A DNA stretch of 18,111 bases from Pseudomonadota bacterium (GTDB taxonomy: Bacteria > Desulfobacterota > Anaeroferrophillalia > Anaeroferrophillales > Tharpellaceae), in assembly GCA_015486445.1 (NCBI GenBank), contig WFRT01000340.1, forward strand, positions 1 through 18,111. Direction: 5' to 3'. Under the pieces are notes generated by a model that was given only the letters and a program-made list of their open reading frames with translations, had not been told where the DNA came from and did not search any database. Shown here piece after piece: positions 1-7,160 of this stretch (position 1 is its first letter; each line of letters begins with the position of its first letter). A program made the position numbers and the translations under genes.

Positions 1-955
1 CCTGGAGCCGACGCTGAACCCCGGTGAAGCCCGAAAGGTGACGACGGATTTCGACAAATTCGAGTCCCAGCTCAAAACCGGCGGCAATCGCCGCCAGGCA
101 GTTGAGAACATAGTGACGGCCGGGCATGTCGATCATGAATTCACCCAGTTCCCGGTTGTCGGCCAGAACCGTAAACCGGCTTCGCATTCCTTCACTGACG
201 ACATCCACGGCCCGAACGTCGGCCTGGGGATTGAAACCATAGGTCGAAACCCGGCGCTTGATCCGTGGCATGACCGCCTGGACCCGGGGATCATCGAGGC
301 AGAGCACCACGAGACCGTAAAAGGGCACCTTGTTGGCAAAGGCGACGAAATTGTCTTCAATCTCGGCCAGCCCTCCGCGGTAGTAATCAAGGTGTTCGCG
401 GTCGATATTGGTAATTACCGCGATAATCGGCGACAGGGCCAGGAAAGAGCCGTCGCTCTCATCGGCCTCGGCCACCAGGATCTCACCCTGGCCGAGCCGG
501 GCGTTGCTGTTGATGCTGTTTAAGCGACCGCCGATGACCACGGTCGGGTCGAGATCGGTGCCTCCCAGCATGGTCGCGATCATCGAGGTGGTGGTGGTCT
601 TGCCGTGAGTGCCGCCGACCGCAATCCCGTACTTGAGGCGCATCAGTTCGGCCAGCATCTCGGCCCGCGGAATTACCGGGATGGCCCGTTCCCGGGCGGC
701 GGCAATCTCGGGATTGTCATCCCGGATGGCGGTCGAACGGACCACGACCTGCACATCGCTGAGATTTTCAGCCCCGTGCCCGTAGGAGATCCGCGCCCCG
801 AGACCTTCAAGACGCTCTGTAACCGGGGTCCTCTGGAGATCGGATCCGTGCACCTGGTAGCCCAGGTTGAGCAGGACCTCGGCAATGCCGCACATACCGC
901 TGCCGCCGATGCCGATAAAATGAACCTTCTTTACCTTGTGGTGCATACCTTTCAT
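1..955 (-). CDS. murC: UDP-N-acetylmuramate--L-alanine ligase MurC (3' end off window)
   Basis: Cytoplasmic ATP-dependent ligase adding L-Ala to UDP-MurNAc, the first peptide-adding step of peptidoglycan precursor synthesis. About 318 codons are visible of a family length near 460; the reading frame is open to the left edge, so the C-terminal Mur ligase domain is missing from view. Visible are the N-terminal Rossmann start HFIGIGGSGMCGIAEVL (residues 12-28), the ATP-binding loop GTHGKTTTTS (115-124), the EADESDGSF segment, TNIDREHLDYY, and the FTGVQRRLQ motif at the edge. The ATG at 955-953 overlaps the murG stop as ATGA, implying translational coupling; a second in-frame ATG lies 9 bases on. 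A purine-rich AGGA stretch about 10 bases upstream could be the ribosome site. The identification is firm. Confidence 0.96.
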   Translation of the reverse strand, partial: MKGMHHKVKKVHFIGIGGSGMCGIAEVLLNLGYQVHGSDLQRTPVTERLEGLGARISYGHGAENLSDVQVVVRSTAIRDDNPEIAAARERAIPVIPRAEMLAELMRLKYGIAVGGTHGKTTTTSMIATMLGGTDLDPTVVIGGRLNSINSNARLGQGEILVAEADESDGSFLALSPIIAVITNIDREHLDYYRGGLAEIEDNFVAFANKVPFYGLVVLCLDDPRVQAVMPRIKRRVSTYGFNPQADVRAVDVVSEGMRSRFTVLADNRELGEFMIDMPGRHYVLNCLAAIAAGFELGLEFVEIRRHLSGFTGVQRRLQ

Positions 956-2070
956 TTCCCGCTCTTCCTTTCAACCAGTTCCAGACAACAATCAACAATC
1001 TTTTCCCGGGCCCCGAGACGGGCCAGTGAGCGGGCCGCGGCCGCCATCTGCCGGAGGCGCTGATCCGTGGTAATAATGGTTTCCAGCTTCCGGGCCAGGC
1101 TTATGTCGTCAAGTTCGGCTTCCGGGATCAGTTCCGCGGCCCCGGCCCGGGCGAAAGCCCTGGCGTTGAAGGTCTGGTGATCATGGGCGGCGTGGGGGAA
1201 GGGAACCAGGATCGAAGGTTTGCCCAGGGCCGCGATCTCGGCCAGGGTCAGGGCCCCGGCCCGGGCAACAACCAGATCGGCCCGGGCATAGTAGGACCCG
1301 ATATCGCTGATGAAATCGACAACCTCGGCCCGCTCTCCAGCCGGCCCGTAGGCTTCACGCACGGCCTCGTAATCGGTGTTCCCGGTCTGGTGCACGATAG
1401 TTAAATCGGGCCGGGTTTGACAAAGTTTCAGAAAGGCCCCGGGGACCACCCGGTTGAGCGCCCGGGCCCCCTGGCTGCCGCCGATCACCAGCAGGTTGAC
1501 ACCGCTCCCCTCCCTTTCTTTCTCACTTGTGCCCACTTCCGGCCCGGCCAGGCGGCGCAGGGGATTGCCCAGATCATGGATCCGACGACTCCTCAGGTGC
1601 CGTCCCGCTTCCGCAAAGGCGATGAACACCGCGTCCGCAAAGGGTGCCAACAGGCGGTTGACCACCCCGGGAAAGGCATTCTGCTCCTGAATAACAAACG
1701 GGATGCCGCCGATCATGGCGGCCAGCAGCAGCGGGGCACTGGCATAGCCGCCCAGACCGACGACAAGGGAGGGACGATAACGCACCAGGATGATCAGCGC
1801 CTGGACCAGCGCCCTGGGCAGGCTGGCCAGCGACTTGATCCGGCGCCAGCCGTGAATACCGACCAGGCCGTAAACTTCGAGCCGGGCCAGGGGCCACCCC
1901 ATTTCCGGGATAACCCGGGCTTCCAGGCCCCGGCTGGTGCCGGCAAAAACCACCCGGGTGGCCGGGTCCCGCTTAAGAAACTCCTCGGCCAGGGCAATCC
2001 CCGGAAACAGGTGGCCGCCGGTACCTCCACCGGCGAAAAGAATGGTATTACCCGGCCTGGCGTGCGACAT
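952..2070 (-). CDS. murG: UDP-GlcNAc:lipid I N-acetylglucosaminyltransferase MurG
   Basis: Membrane-associated GT-B glycosyltransferase on the inner face of the cytoplasmic membrane. It transfers GlcNAc from UDP-GlcNAc to lipid I to give lipid II. The 372-residue length suits the family (E. coli about 355). The N-terminal glycine-rich loop GGGTGGH is at residues 14-20, EQN at 129-131, the second loop VIGGSQGARALN begins near 195, and the PFPHAAHDHQTFNA donor-binding segment lies in the C-terminal half. The ATG start lies inside the end of ftsW (23-base overlap) and has GGAG nine bases upstream, so translation is probably coupled. Its stop overlaps the murC start. It sits in the canonical place ftsW-murG-murC. 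Confidence 0.97.
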   Translation of the reverse strand: MSHARPGNTILFAGGGTGGHLFPGIALAEEFLKRDPATRVVFAGTSRGLEARVIPEMGWPLARLEVYGLVGIHGWRRIKSLASLPRALVQALIILVRYRPSLVVGLGGYASAPLLLAAMIGGIPFVIQEQNAFPGVVNRLLAPFADAVFIAFAEAGRHLRSRRIHDLGNPLRRLAGPEVGTSEKEREGSGVNLLVIGGSQGARALNRVVPGAFLKLCQTRPDLTIVHQTGNTDYEAVREAYGPAGERAEVVDFISDIGSYYARADLVVARAGALTLAEIAALGKPSILVPFPHAAHDHQTFNARAFARAGAAELIPEAELDDISLARKLETIITTDQRLRQMAAAARSLARLGAREKIVDCCLELVERKSGK

Positions 2071-3130
2071 TCAACAGGACTCCGATAGCGGCGAAAGAGA
2101 CGCAAAGCGAGCTGCCGCCGTAACTTAAAAAGGGAAAAGTCAGCCCCTTGGTCGGCAAAAGGCCGAGGGTGACCCAGAAATTCACCGTCATCTGCAAAAC
2201 CAGAAACAGGGTCAGGCCGAAAGCCAGCAGGCGACCGAAACGGTCCGGGGCCGAGCCGGCAATCTTAAGCCCCACCAGCAACAGGGCGAGAATCATAGCG
2301 ACCAGGATCAGCACCCCGACAAAACCAAACTCCTCGGCCCAGACCGCGACGATAAAATCGGTATAGGCCTCGGGCAGATAGAAAAGCTTCTGGGCGCTGT
2401 TGCCGGCCCCGACTCCGTGCAGGCCGCCGGCCCCGTAAGCAATCAGGGACTGCTTGAGCTGGTAGGCGCCGCGCCCGGTCAGACTCAAAAACGAAGTCAG
2501 CCGGGCCAGCCGGTAGCCCTTGTGCAGGATGGCAACGGCCCCGAGAACTCCACCGACAGCTATCAGCCCGATAAGATGCTTGAGCCGGGCGCCGCCCACA
2601 AACACCATGACCAGGGTCATGGCCGCCAGAACCACGGTGGAGCCGAAATCGGGTTCGAGCATCAGCAAGGCGGCGTAAAGGGCAAAGATTAACAAAGGTG
2701 GCAGCAGCCCTTTCTTGAAATCACGGATCTTCTCCTCCTTGCCGGCGAGATAGGCGCAGAGGTAGACGATGAAGCAGAGCTTGCAGAACTCCGAAGCCTG
2801 GAGGTTGAAAAAGGGAGTTTTGATCCAGCGGGTCGCACCCTTGACCTGGTGGCCGAAACCCGGCACCAGGACCAGGACCAGAAGAGCCAGCCCGGCCAGC
2901 ACCAGAAGAACCCGCAGTTTAAGCCACCAGTGGTAATCGATCCGGGCGGCAACAGAAAGCAGGGCCGCGCCGCCGAGCGCGTAAACCACCTGCCGGCTCA
3001 GAAAGAAACCGCTCTGACCGCTGAGGTGAAAAGCCTTGATACTGCTGGCATTGTAAACCATCAGCAGGCCCAGGCAGAGAAAACAGCCGACCACACCGAG
3101 AAGCATGATCTGGTTTCTTTTCTGATACAT
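2048..3130 (-). CDS. ftsW: Septal peptidoglycan glycosyltransferase FtsW (SEDS family)
   Basis: Polytopic SEDS-family membrane protein that polymerises lipid II into glycan strands at the septum, working with its transpeptidase partner FtsI. The sequence is strongly hydrophobic with about ten membrane segments. Family signatures are visible: LQASEFCK (canonical form QPSELAK), LEPDFGST, LPEAYTDFIVAVWAEEFG, and near the C terminus TFPFLSYGGSSL. I chose the ATG at 3130 because GAGG lies nine bases upstream; an in-frame GTG six bases earlier would sit too close to that site. This gives 360 residues. The gene starts 11 bases after the murD stop, and its 3' end overlaps murG by 23 bases. Separation from RodA rests mainly on dcw context, which is strong here. 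Confidence 0.96.
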   Translation of the reverse strand: MYQKRNQIMLLGVVGCFLCLGLLMVYNASSIKAFHLSGQSGFFLSRQVVYALGGAALLSVAARIDYHWWLKLRVLLVLAGLALLVLVLVPGFGHQVKGATRWIKTPFFNLQASEFCKLCFIVYLCAYLAGKEEKIRDFKKGLLPPLLIFALYAALLMLEPDFGSTVVLAAMTLVMVFVGGARLKHLIGLIAVGGVLGAVAILHKGYRLARLTSFLSLTGRGAYQLKQSLIAYGAGGLHGVGAGNSAQKLFYLPEAYTDFIVAVWAEEFGFVGVLILVAMILALLLVGLKIAGSAPDRFGRLLAFGLTLFLVLQMTVNFWVTLGLLPTKGLTFPFLSYGGSSLCVSFAAIGVLLNVARQAG

Positions 3131-3141
3131 TGGCACCCGCC

Positions 3142-4545
3142 TCAGTTTTTTTCCACCAGCCGCCGGAACGCCGCGCCGCGTTCCCGGTAACTGGAAAATT
3201 CGTCAAAACTGGCACACCCCGGAGCCAGCAGGATGACATCCCCTCTCCGGGCCACCGCCCGGGCCCGGGCCACGGCTTCCCGCAGACCGGCGGCCGGACT
3301 CTCAACCACCAGGCCCGGCAGCTGTGCGGCAATCTTTTTCCCGGCCGCGCCGAAGGCAATCACCCGGCCCCGTCTCCGGCTCAGCAAGCGGGCCAGGCTG
3401 CCGAAATCGGCCCCCTTGTCATGGCCCCCGAGAAGCACAACCAGGGGGCGGTCAAAGCTTTTGACGGCCTTGACCACGGCATCGAGATTGGTGGCCTTGG
3501 AATCGTTATACCAAGCCACCCCGTCCACCTCGCCGACAAACTCGAGCCGGTGGGCGATCCCGCTGAAGGAGGCAAGGGCTTGCCGGATTTTTTCCTCCTC
3601 CACCCCCCACAGCCAGGCCGCCAGCAGGGCCGCCAAGGCGTTGCTGCGATTGTGGTTTCCGGGCAGCTTCATCTGAGGGGCGTCGAATTCTCCCCCCCGC
3701 ACCCCGCTCTCCGGCGGCAGCCGCAGGCTGATTTTGCCCTCCCGCCAACCGGCCCCGCACGCCACCTCCTGTTCGAGACTGAACCAGGCCACCAGCGGAA
3801 GAAGGTCCCCCGCGGCCCGACGGGCAGCCAGTGCCCGTCCGTGGGCCGCGAGGTGCGGATCGTCAAGGTTCAAAAGCAGGAAGTCCTCCCGCCGCTGGTT
3901 GCGGCTGATCGCGGTCTTGGCCGCCAGATAGGCCGCCAGGTCCGGATAACGGTCCTGGTGGTCGGGGGTGAGGTTGAGCATGACCGCGACCCGGGGATGA
4001 AATTTATGGATGCTCTCGAGCTGGAAACTGGAAAGTTCCAGAACCGCCAGGTCATATTCACCCTCTCCCATTTCTACCGCCGGCCGGCCGAGATTGCCGC
4101 CAACAAAAGCCCGCAGCCCGGCCGCGGCAAAGATCTCGCCCAGCAGGGTTACGGTCGTACTCTTGCCGTTGGTTCCCGTAACCCCGATCAGCGGCGGCCG
4201 GAATTCGCGACAGGCAAGTTCGAGTTCACCGATAATCTCGACCCCGGCCCGGCGGGCCCTCTCCAGGGGGGGCAGATCAAGAGGCACCCCGGGGCTGACT
4301 ACTATCAGCTGACGATTGACAAAGAACCCCGGGGAGTGGCCCCCGGTTTCGATTTCGACAACCCCGAAAGACTTAAGCCGGGGAAAAAGGTCCTCGAGTT
4401 CCGCGGCCGGACGCCGGTCACTGACGGCAACCGACCAACCCCGGTTTCTCAAATAACGCACCGCCGCCAGACCGCTGACCCCGAGACCCACGACCAGAAC
4501 CGCGGCGCGGCCGGCCTCCCCGGTAAGCCGCGGGCTGCCGTTCAT
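3142..4545 (-). CDS. murD: UDP-N-acetylmuramoyl-L-alanine--D-glutamate ligase MurD
   Basis: Cytoplasmic Mur ligase that adds D-Glu to UDP-MurNAc-L-Ala using ATP. It is 467 residues long, slightly longer than the E. coli enzyme (438). The N-terminal Rossmann-like domain begins VLVVGLGVSGLAAVRYL (16-32). The ATP loop GVTGTNGKST is at residues 121-130. NLTPDHQDRY and the C-terminal-domain segments YNDSKATNLDAV and LLGGHDKGADF follow and are typical of MurD. The ATG overlaps the mraY stop as ATGA, indicating coupled translation. The complement of this gene carries a 573-codon open frame that I regard as a composition artefact. Confidence 0.97.
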   Translation of the reverse strand: MNGSPRLTGEAGRAAVLVVGLGVSGLAAVRYLRNRGWSVAVSDRRPAAELEDLFPRLKSFGVVEIETGGHSPGFFVNRQLIVVSPGVPLDLPPLERARRAGVEIIGELELACREFRPPLIGVTGTNGKSTTVTLLGEIFAAAGLRAFVGGNLGRPAVEMGEGEYDLAVLELSSFQLESIHKFHPRVAVMLNLTPDHQDRYPDLAAYLAAKTAISRNQRREDFLLLNLDDPHLAAHGRALAARRAAGDLLPLVAWFSLEQEVACGAGWREGKISLRLPPESGVRGGEFDAPQMKLPGNHNRSNALAALLAAWLWGVEEEKIRQALASFSGIAHRLEFVGEVDGVAWYNDSKATNLDAVVKAVKSFDRPLVVLLGGHDKGADFGSLARLLSRRRGRVIAFGAAGKKIAAQLPGLVVESPAAGLREAVARARAVARRGDVILLAPGCASFDEFSSYRERGAAFRRLVEKN

Positions 4546-5618
4546 CGCAGTTTCAGGGTGCTCAAGGCGAACAGAGCCAGGATCAGGGCGATAATCCAGA
4601 ACCGGACAATCACCTTGGGCTCGGCCCAGCCCTTGAGTTCGAAATGGTGGTGCAGCGGGGCCATGCGAAATACCCTTTTGCCGGTCAGCTTGAAAGATCC
4701 GACCTGGATAATCACCGACAGGGTTTCCAGAACGAAGATGCCGCCGACCAGGAAAAGCAGGATCTCCTGCTTGGTCACGACCCCAACGGCCCCGAGACCG
4801 GCGCCCAGGGCCAGCGAACCGACATCCCCCATGAAGATTGCCGCCGGGTAGGTGTTGAACCAGAGAAAGCCTAAAGCCGCTCCGATCATCGCCCCGCAGA
4901 AGACCGTGATCTCGCCGACCCCGGCAATGTACTGTACCTGAAGGTAGTCGGCCAGCAGGTGGTGGCCGGTAACGTAGCTGAAAATCGCGTAGACCACGAA
5001 GGCGACCAGGGAAGGCCCGGTGGCCAGGCCGTCGAGCCCGTCGGTCAGGTTGACGGCGTTCGAGGTGCCGACCACGACCAGCACGATAAAGGGAATATAC
5101 CAGAAACCGAGATCGGGCAGCAGGCGCTTGAAAAAAGGCACCGTCATCCGGGTGGAGTAACCCGGCAGCAGGTAGATAAAAATGGCAAACACCAGGGCGA
5201 CGCCGATCTGGCCGATAAACTTCTGGCGGGCCGTCAGCCCGGTCGAGTTGCCCCGGACCAGTTTCCGGTAGTCATCGACAAAGCCGATAAGCCCGTAGGC
5301 CACCACCACCATCAGCACCAGCCAGACATAGATATTGGTGAGATCGGCCCAGCCCAGGGTCGCGACCAGCACCGAAAAGATGATCAGTACACCGCCCATG
5401 GTCGGGGTGCCGGACTTGGCCTGGTGGCTTTCGGGCCCGTCCCCGCGCACCACCTGGCCGATCTGCAACTCCCTGAGCCAGGCGATGACCCGGGGACCGA
5501 GGAAAAAGGCCAGGAACATCGCCGTGAGAGCGGCACAGATGGTCCGGAAGGTAATGTAGCGGAAGACATTGAATCCGGACCAGAAATGGTGAAAGAAATA
5601 GAGCAGGTGATAGAACAT
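4542..5618 (-). CDS. mraY: Phospho-N-acetylmuramoyl-pentapeptide-transferase MraY
   Basis: Polytopic inner-membrane enzyme transferring phospho-MurNAc-pentapeptide from UDP to undecaprenyl phosphate, forming lipid I. The 358 residues match the family (about 360). The aspartates GFVDDYRK (DD at 115-116), the NLTDGLDGLA motif (190-199), FMGDVGS (262-268) and the MAPLHHHFE histidine motif (HHH at 323-325) are all present, as is the TPTMGG segment near 71-76. About ten hydrophobic segments are apparent. The start is an ATG with only a weak ribosome site (GGGA). It lies 39 bases after murF, and its stop overlaps murD. Confidence 0.98.
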   Translation of the reverse strand: MFYHLLYFFHHFWSGFNVFRYITFRTICAALTAMFLAFFLGPRVIAWLRELQIGQVVRGDGPESHQAKSGTPTMGGVLIIFSVLVATLGWADLTNIYVWLVLMVVVAYGLIGFVDDYRKLVRGNSTGLTARQKFIGQIGVALVFAIFIYLLPGYSTRMTVPFFKRLLPDLGFWYIPFIVLVVVGTSNAVNLTDGLDGLATGPSLVAFVVYAIFSYVTGHHLLADYLQVQYIAGVGEITVFCGAMIGAALGFLWFNTYPAAIFMGDVGSLALGAGLGAVGVVTKQEILLFLVGGIFVLETLSVIIQVGSFKLTGKRVFRMAPLHHHFELKGWAEPKVIVRFWIIALILALFALSTLKLR

Positions 5619-5657
5619 CGCGTTCCCGGTGGAAATTGGAATTATTCAGCCGCCGTT

Positions 5658-7133
5658 TCAGGCCGCCGCAAAATAGCTGAGCAGGGGCTCGACAATCTTT
5701 TCCAGACGCAGGGCCCGGGAGCCCTTGACCAGGAGCAGGAATTCCTCCGGCAGGCTCTCTTCCAGCAGTCGACAGGCTTCGGCATGGGCTGTGGGCGGAA
5801 ATTTAAACACCCGGCCGACCGGCAGACCGAAGTCCAGCGCCCCTTGCGCCAGATCTTCAACCTGCCGGCCGACCAGGGCCAGGAGGTCAGGTCGGATTTC
5901 GGCCACCCGGCGGCCGATTTCCCGGTGCAGAGAAGCGCTTGCCGGGCCCAGTTCGTTCATGTCGCCCAAAACCAGCCCGAGAAACCGTCCCTGCCGCCGG
6001 CCGGCCACTTCGGTCAGGGCGGCGGCCATCGAAGCCGGATTGGCGTTGTAGGCGTCGTGCACCAGGATGCCGCCCCGGGCCAGGCGATAGACTTGCAGGC
6101 GCCCGGGCGGAGTTTGAAAATCGGCCAGGGCGGCGGCGGCTGTGGCCGGGTCGATTTCGGGCCGGCAGCAGGCCGCGGCCGCGGCCAAAGCCGCGTTAAT
6201 GACGTTATGCCGGCCCCAGCAGGGCAGTTTGAAGGTGGTTTTGCGACCCTGGTAATTAAACACAAAGCTCAGGCCCTCGGGCAGCAGCCAGATCTCGTCG
6301 ACCCGCACCGGCTCCGGGTCGCCGTCGCCATAAGCCCCGAATGCGGTTACCGGAAGCAGGTCGACCTTGTCCGCCCGACTTTCCACGGCGGCCGGAACCA
6401 GTTTCCGGAAGCTGGCGTCATCGACATTGTAAATCACGCACCCGTTCCGGCGCACGCCGGCAATGGCCTCGCACTTGGCCTGGGCCACGGCTTCGAGGCT
6501 GCCAAGACCCTCGAGGTGGGCTTTCCCGGCATTGGTCAGCACCAGGTAGTCAGGCCGGGCAATACCCGCCAGTTCAGAAAGTTCGCCGGGTTCGTTCATG
6601 CCCATCTCGAGAACGGCGGCTTCACAGTCGTCGGGCATGGCGAAAACGGTCAGCGGCAGGCCGATACGGTTGTTGAAATTGCCGGCGGTCTGGTGCACCC
6701 GGAAACGGCGGGCGAGAATCCCGGCCAGCATCTGCCGGGTGGTGGTCTTGCCGTTCGAACCGGTAATCGCGAAAACCAGGGGCCGGATCCGCTTGAGACG
6801 GGCCCCGGCCAGGCGGCCGAGAGCTTTCAGGGTGTCTTTGACCGGCAGAAACAAGATTTGGGGATATCTCTGCGCCAGGCCGGCAATTTCCGCCCGGCCG
6901 CCCGCCACCACCACGGCCGGCGCCCCGGCCCGGATTGCGGCATCGATGAAATCGTGACCATCAAAATTATCCCCGCACAGGGCCACGAAAAGCTCGCCCG
7001 GTTGCAACCGACGGCTGTCGGTGCAGACCCCGGTAAGCTTCTCTTCAAGATCGATTTGATGGCAGGTCGGCAGGGGCCGGACTCCGAGCAGGTCGGCCAG
7101 TTCACCAAGTTCCCAAAATTCCATACCCGCCAT
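5658..7133 (-). CDS. murF: UDP-MurNAc-tripeptide--D-Ala-D-Ala ligase MurF
   Basis: Cytoplasmic Mur ligase adding the D-Ala-D-Ala dipeptide to UDP-MurNAc-tripeptide to complete the pentapeptide. It has 491 residues, a little longer than E. coli MurF (452). Visible are TDSRRLQPGELFVAL (38-52), typical of the MurE/MurF N-terminal domain, the ATP loop AITGSNGKTTT (122-132), LEMGMNEPGEL, and the DAYNANPASM segment characteristic of MurF rather than MurE. The C terminus LLVKGSRALRLEKIV is also MurF-like. A second in-frame ATG lies three codons in, and neither start has a strong ribosome site. It follows ftsI by 27 bases where murE would normally lie; nothing in it resembles an extra MurE domain. 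Confidence 0.96.
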   Translation of the reverse strand: MAGMEFWELGELADLLGVRPLPTCHQIDLEEKLTGVCTDSRRLQPGELFVALCGDNFDGHDFIDAAIRAGAPAVVVAGGRAEIAGLAQRYPQILFLPVKDTLKALGRLAGARLKRIRPLVFAITGSNGKTTTRQMLAGILARRFRVHQTAGNFNNRIGLPLTVFAMPDDCEAAVLEMGMNEPGELSELAGIARPDYLVLTNAGKAHLEGLGSLEAVAQAKCEAIAGVRRNGCVIYNVDDASFRKLVPAAVESRADKVDLLPVTAFGAYGDGDPEPVRVDEIWLLPEGLSFVFNYQGRKTTFKLPCWGRHNVINAALAAAAACCRPEIDPATAAAALADFQTPPGRLQVYRLARGGILVHDAYNANPASMAAALTEVAGRRQGRFLGLVLGDMNELGPASASLHREIGRRVAEIRPDLLALVGRQVEDLAQGALDFGLPVGRVFKFPPTAHAEACRLLEESLPEEFLLLVKGSRALRLEKIVEPLLSYFAAA

Positions 7134-7160
7134 GTTCGTGTTCTCTTTACCTGGTTGGTT

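Noticed and set aside
1..955. Possibility that murC is broken, since only short minus-strand open frames start in this stretch
   Set aside because: Direct translation gives one uninterrupted MurC frame from 955 to the left edge; it merely lacks its end in the window.
3130..4851. A 573-codon plus-strand open frame opposite murD
   Set aside because: Composition artefact antisense to murD; no recognisable motif.
5658..7133. A MurE-MurF fusion explaining the missing murE
   Set aside because: The protein has one Mur ligase core with a single ATP loop and a length close to ordinary MurF.
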